This document shows, in pieces, positions 63,889 through 64,000 of a DNA stretch of 64,000 bases (within the stretch, counting starts at the first letter, position 1; every line of letters starts with the position of its first letter). Position numbers and translations under genes: made by a program. A model generated the notes under the pieces. It searched no databases and had not been told where the DNA came from. It was given only the letters and a program-made list of their open reading frames with translations. Source of the DNA: Deltaproteobacteria bacterium (GTDB taxonomy: Bacteria; Desulfobacterota; Desulfobulbia; Desulfobulbales; Desulfobulbaceae); contig JAJRQC010000028.1 in NCBI GenBank assembly GCA_024280455.1, positions 31,601 through 95,600 of the forward strand, in the 5' to 3' direction.

Positions 63889-64000
<112 letters not shown>

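Overview
The window looks like chromosomal DNA from a sulfate-reducing or sulfur-disproportionating deltaproteobacterium, most likely Desulfobulbales (Desulfobacterota). This rests on gene content and order: dnaX-ybaB-recR, thrS-infC-rpmI-rplT-pheS-pheT-ihfA-merR, rpsF-rpsR-DUF2232-rplI-dnaB, a large soluble heterodisulfide-reductase-like (Hdr) cluster with TusA and DsrE proteins, two-CW and Cys-rich small proteins, and a sigma-54 activator with a Cys-rich PAS domain. The taxonomic call is inference; no database was searched.

Layout. 1-2.2 kb: 3' part of dnaX, ybaB, recR. 2.2-10.2 kb: tRNA-Val, then the translation block thrS-infC(ATC start)-rpmI-rplT-pheS-pheT-ihfA and a MerR gene with its own promoter, ending at tRNA-Pro. 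10.4-11.7 kb: an AT-richer two-gene Panacea-antitoxin/Fic cassette beside tRNA-Pro. 11.8-16.5 kb: Sel1-repeat protein, dusB, transketolase, lptE. 16.6-23.2 kb (minus strand): leuS with a 1-nt frameshift, dnaB with an in-frame amber codon, rplI, DUF2232, rpsR, and rpsF with a long repetitive tail. 23.4-32.3 kb (minus): mazG, then a chemosensory operon cheA(REC)-mcp-cheW-cheB-cheR-response regulator. 33-36 kb: asparagine synthetase plus glycosyltransferase. 36-45.6 kb: slyD, a small Cys-rich protein, hisI, hisG, engB, two-CW protein, lepA, rpoH, a DegT-type aminotransferase and a TPR protein. 45.8-50.8 kb: greA, a FadR-type TetR regulator with a matching operator, a purD-purE fusion, a Sua5/YrdC protein and an Hpt protein. 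50.9-53.4 kb: an ABC exporter with a very large insertion in its ATPase domain. 53.8-60.6 kb (minus): an Hdr-like electron-transfer cluster with sulfur-carrier genes. 61-63.5 kb: a divergent sigma-54 activator and a three-domain rhodanese lipoprotein. The window ends inside a 5S rRNA gene on the minus strand.

The most notable system is at 53.8-62.4 kb. A gene row (Cys-less TusA-like, DsrE, TusA, MvhD-like, two HdrA-type flavoproteins, a winged-helix protein, HdrC, HdrB-like) faces a PAS-AAA+-Fis activator. Between them I read a good -24/-12 sigma-54 promoter (minus strand) and, about 150 bp further upstream, a perfect 10+10 bp palindrome that fits an enhancer. This suggests sigma-54-controlled cytoplasmic sulfur-carrier and electron-transfer chemistry.

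Intergenic DNA carries several repeat families: an approximately 95-bp element (R1) seen at five loci, once as a tandem array; a palindromic element (R2); a MITE-like element overlapping the greA stop codon; and heptanucleotide arrays before ybaB and hisG. The lesions in two adjacent essential genes (leuS, dnaB) point to sequence error or something unusual in this assembly.
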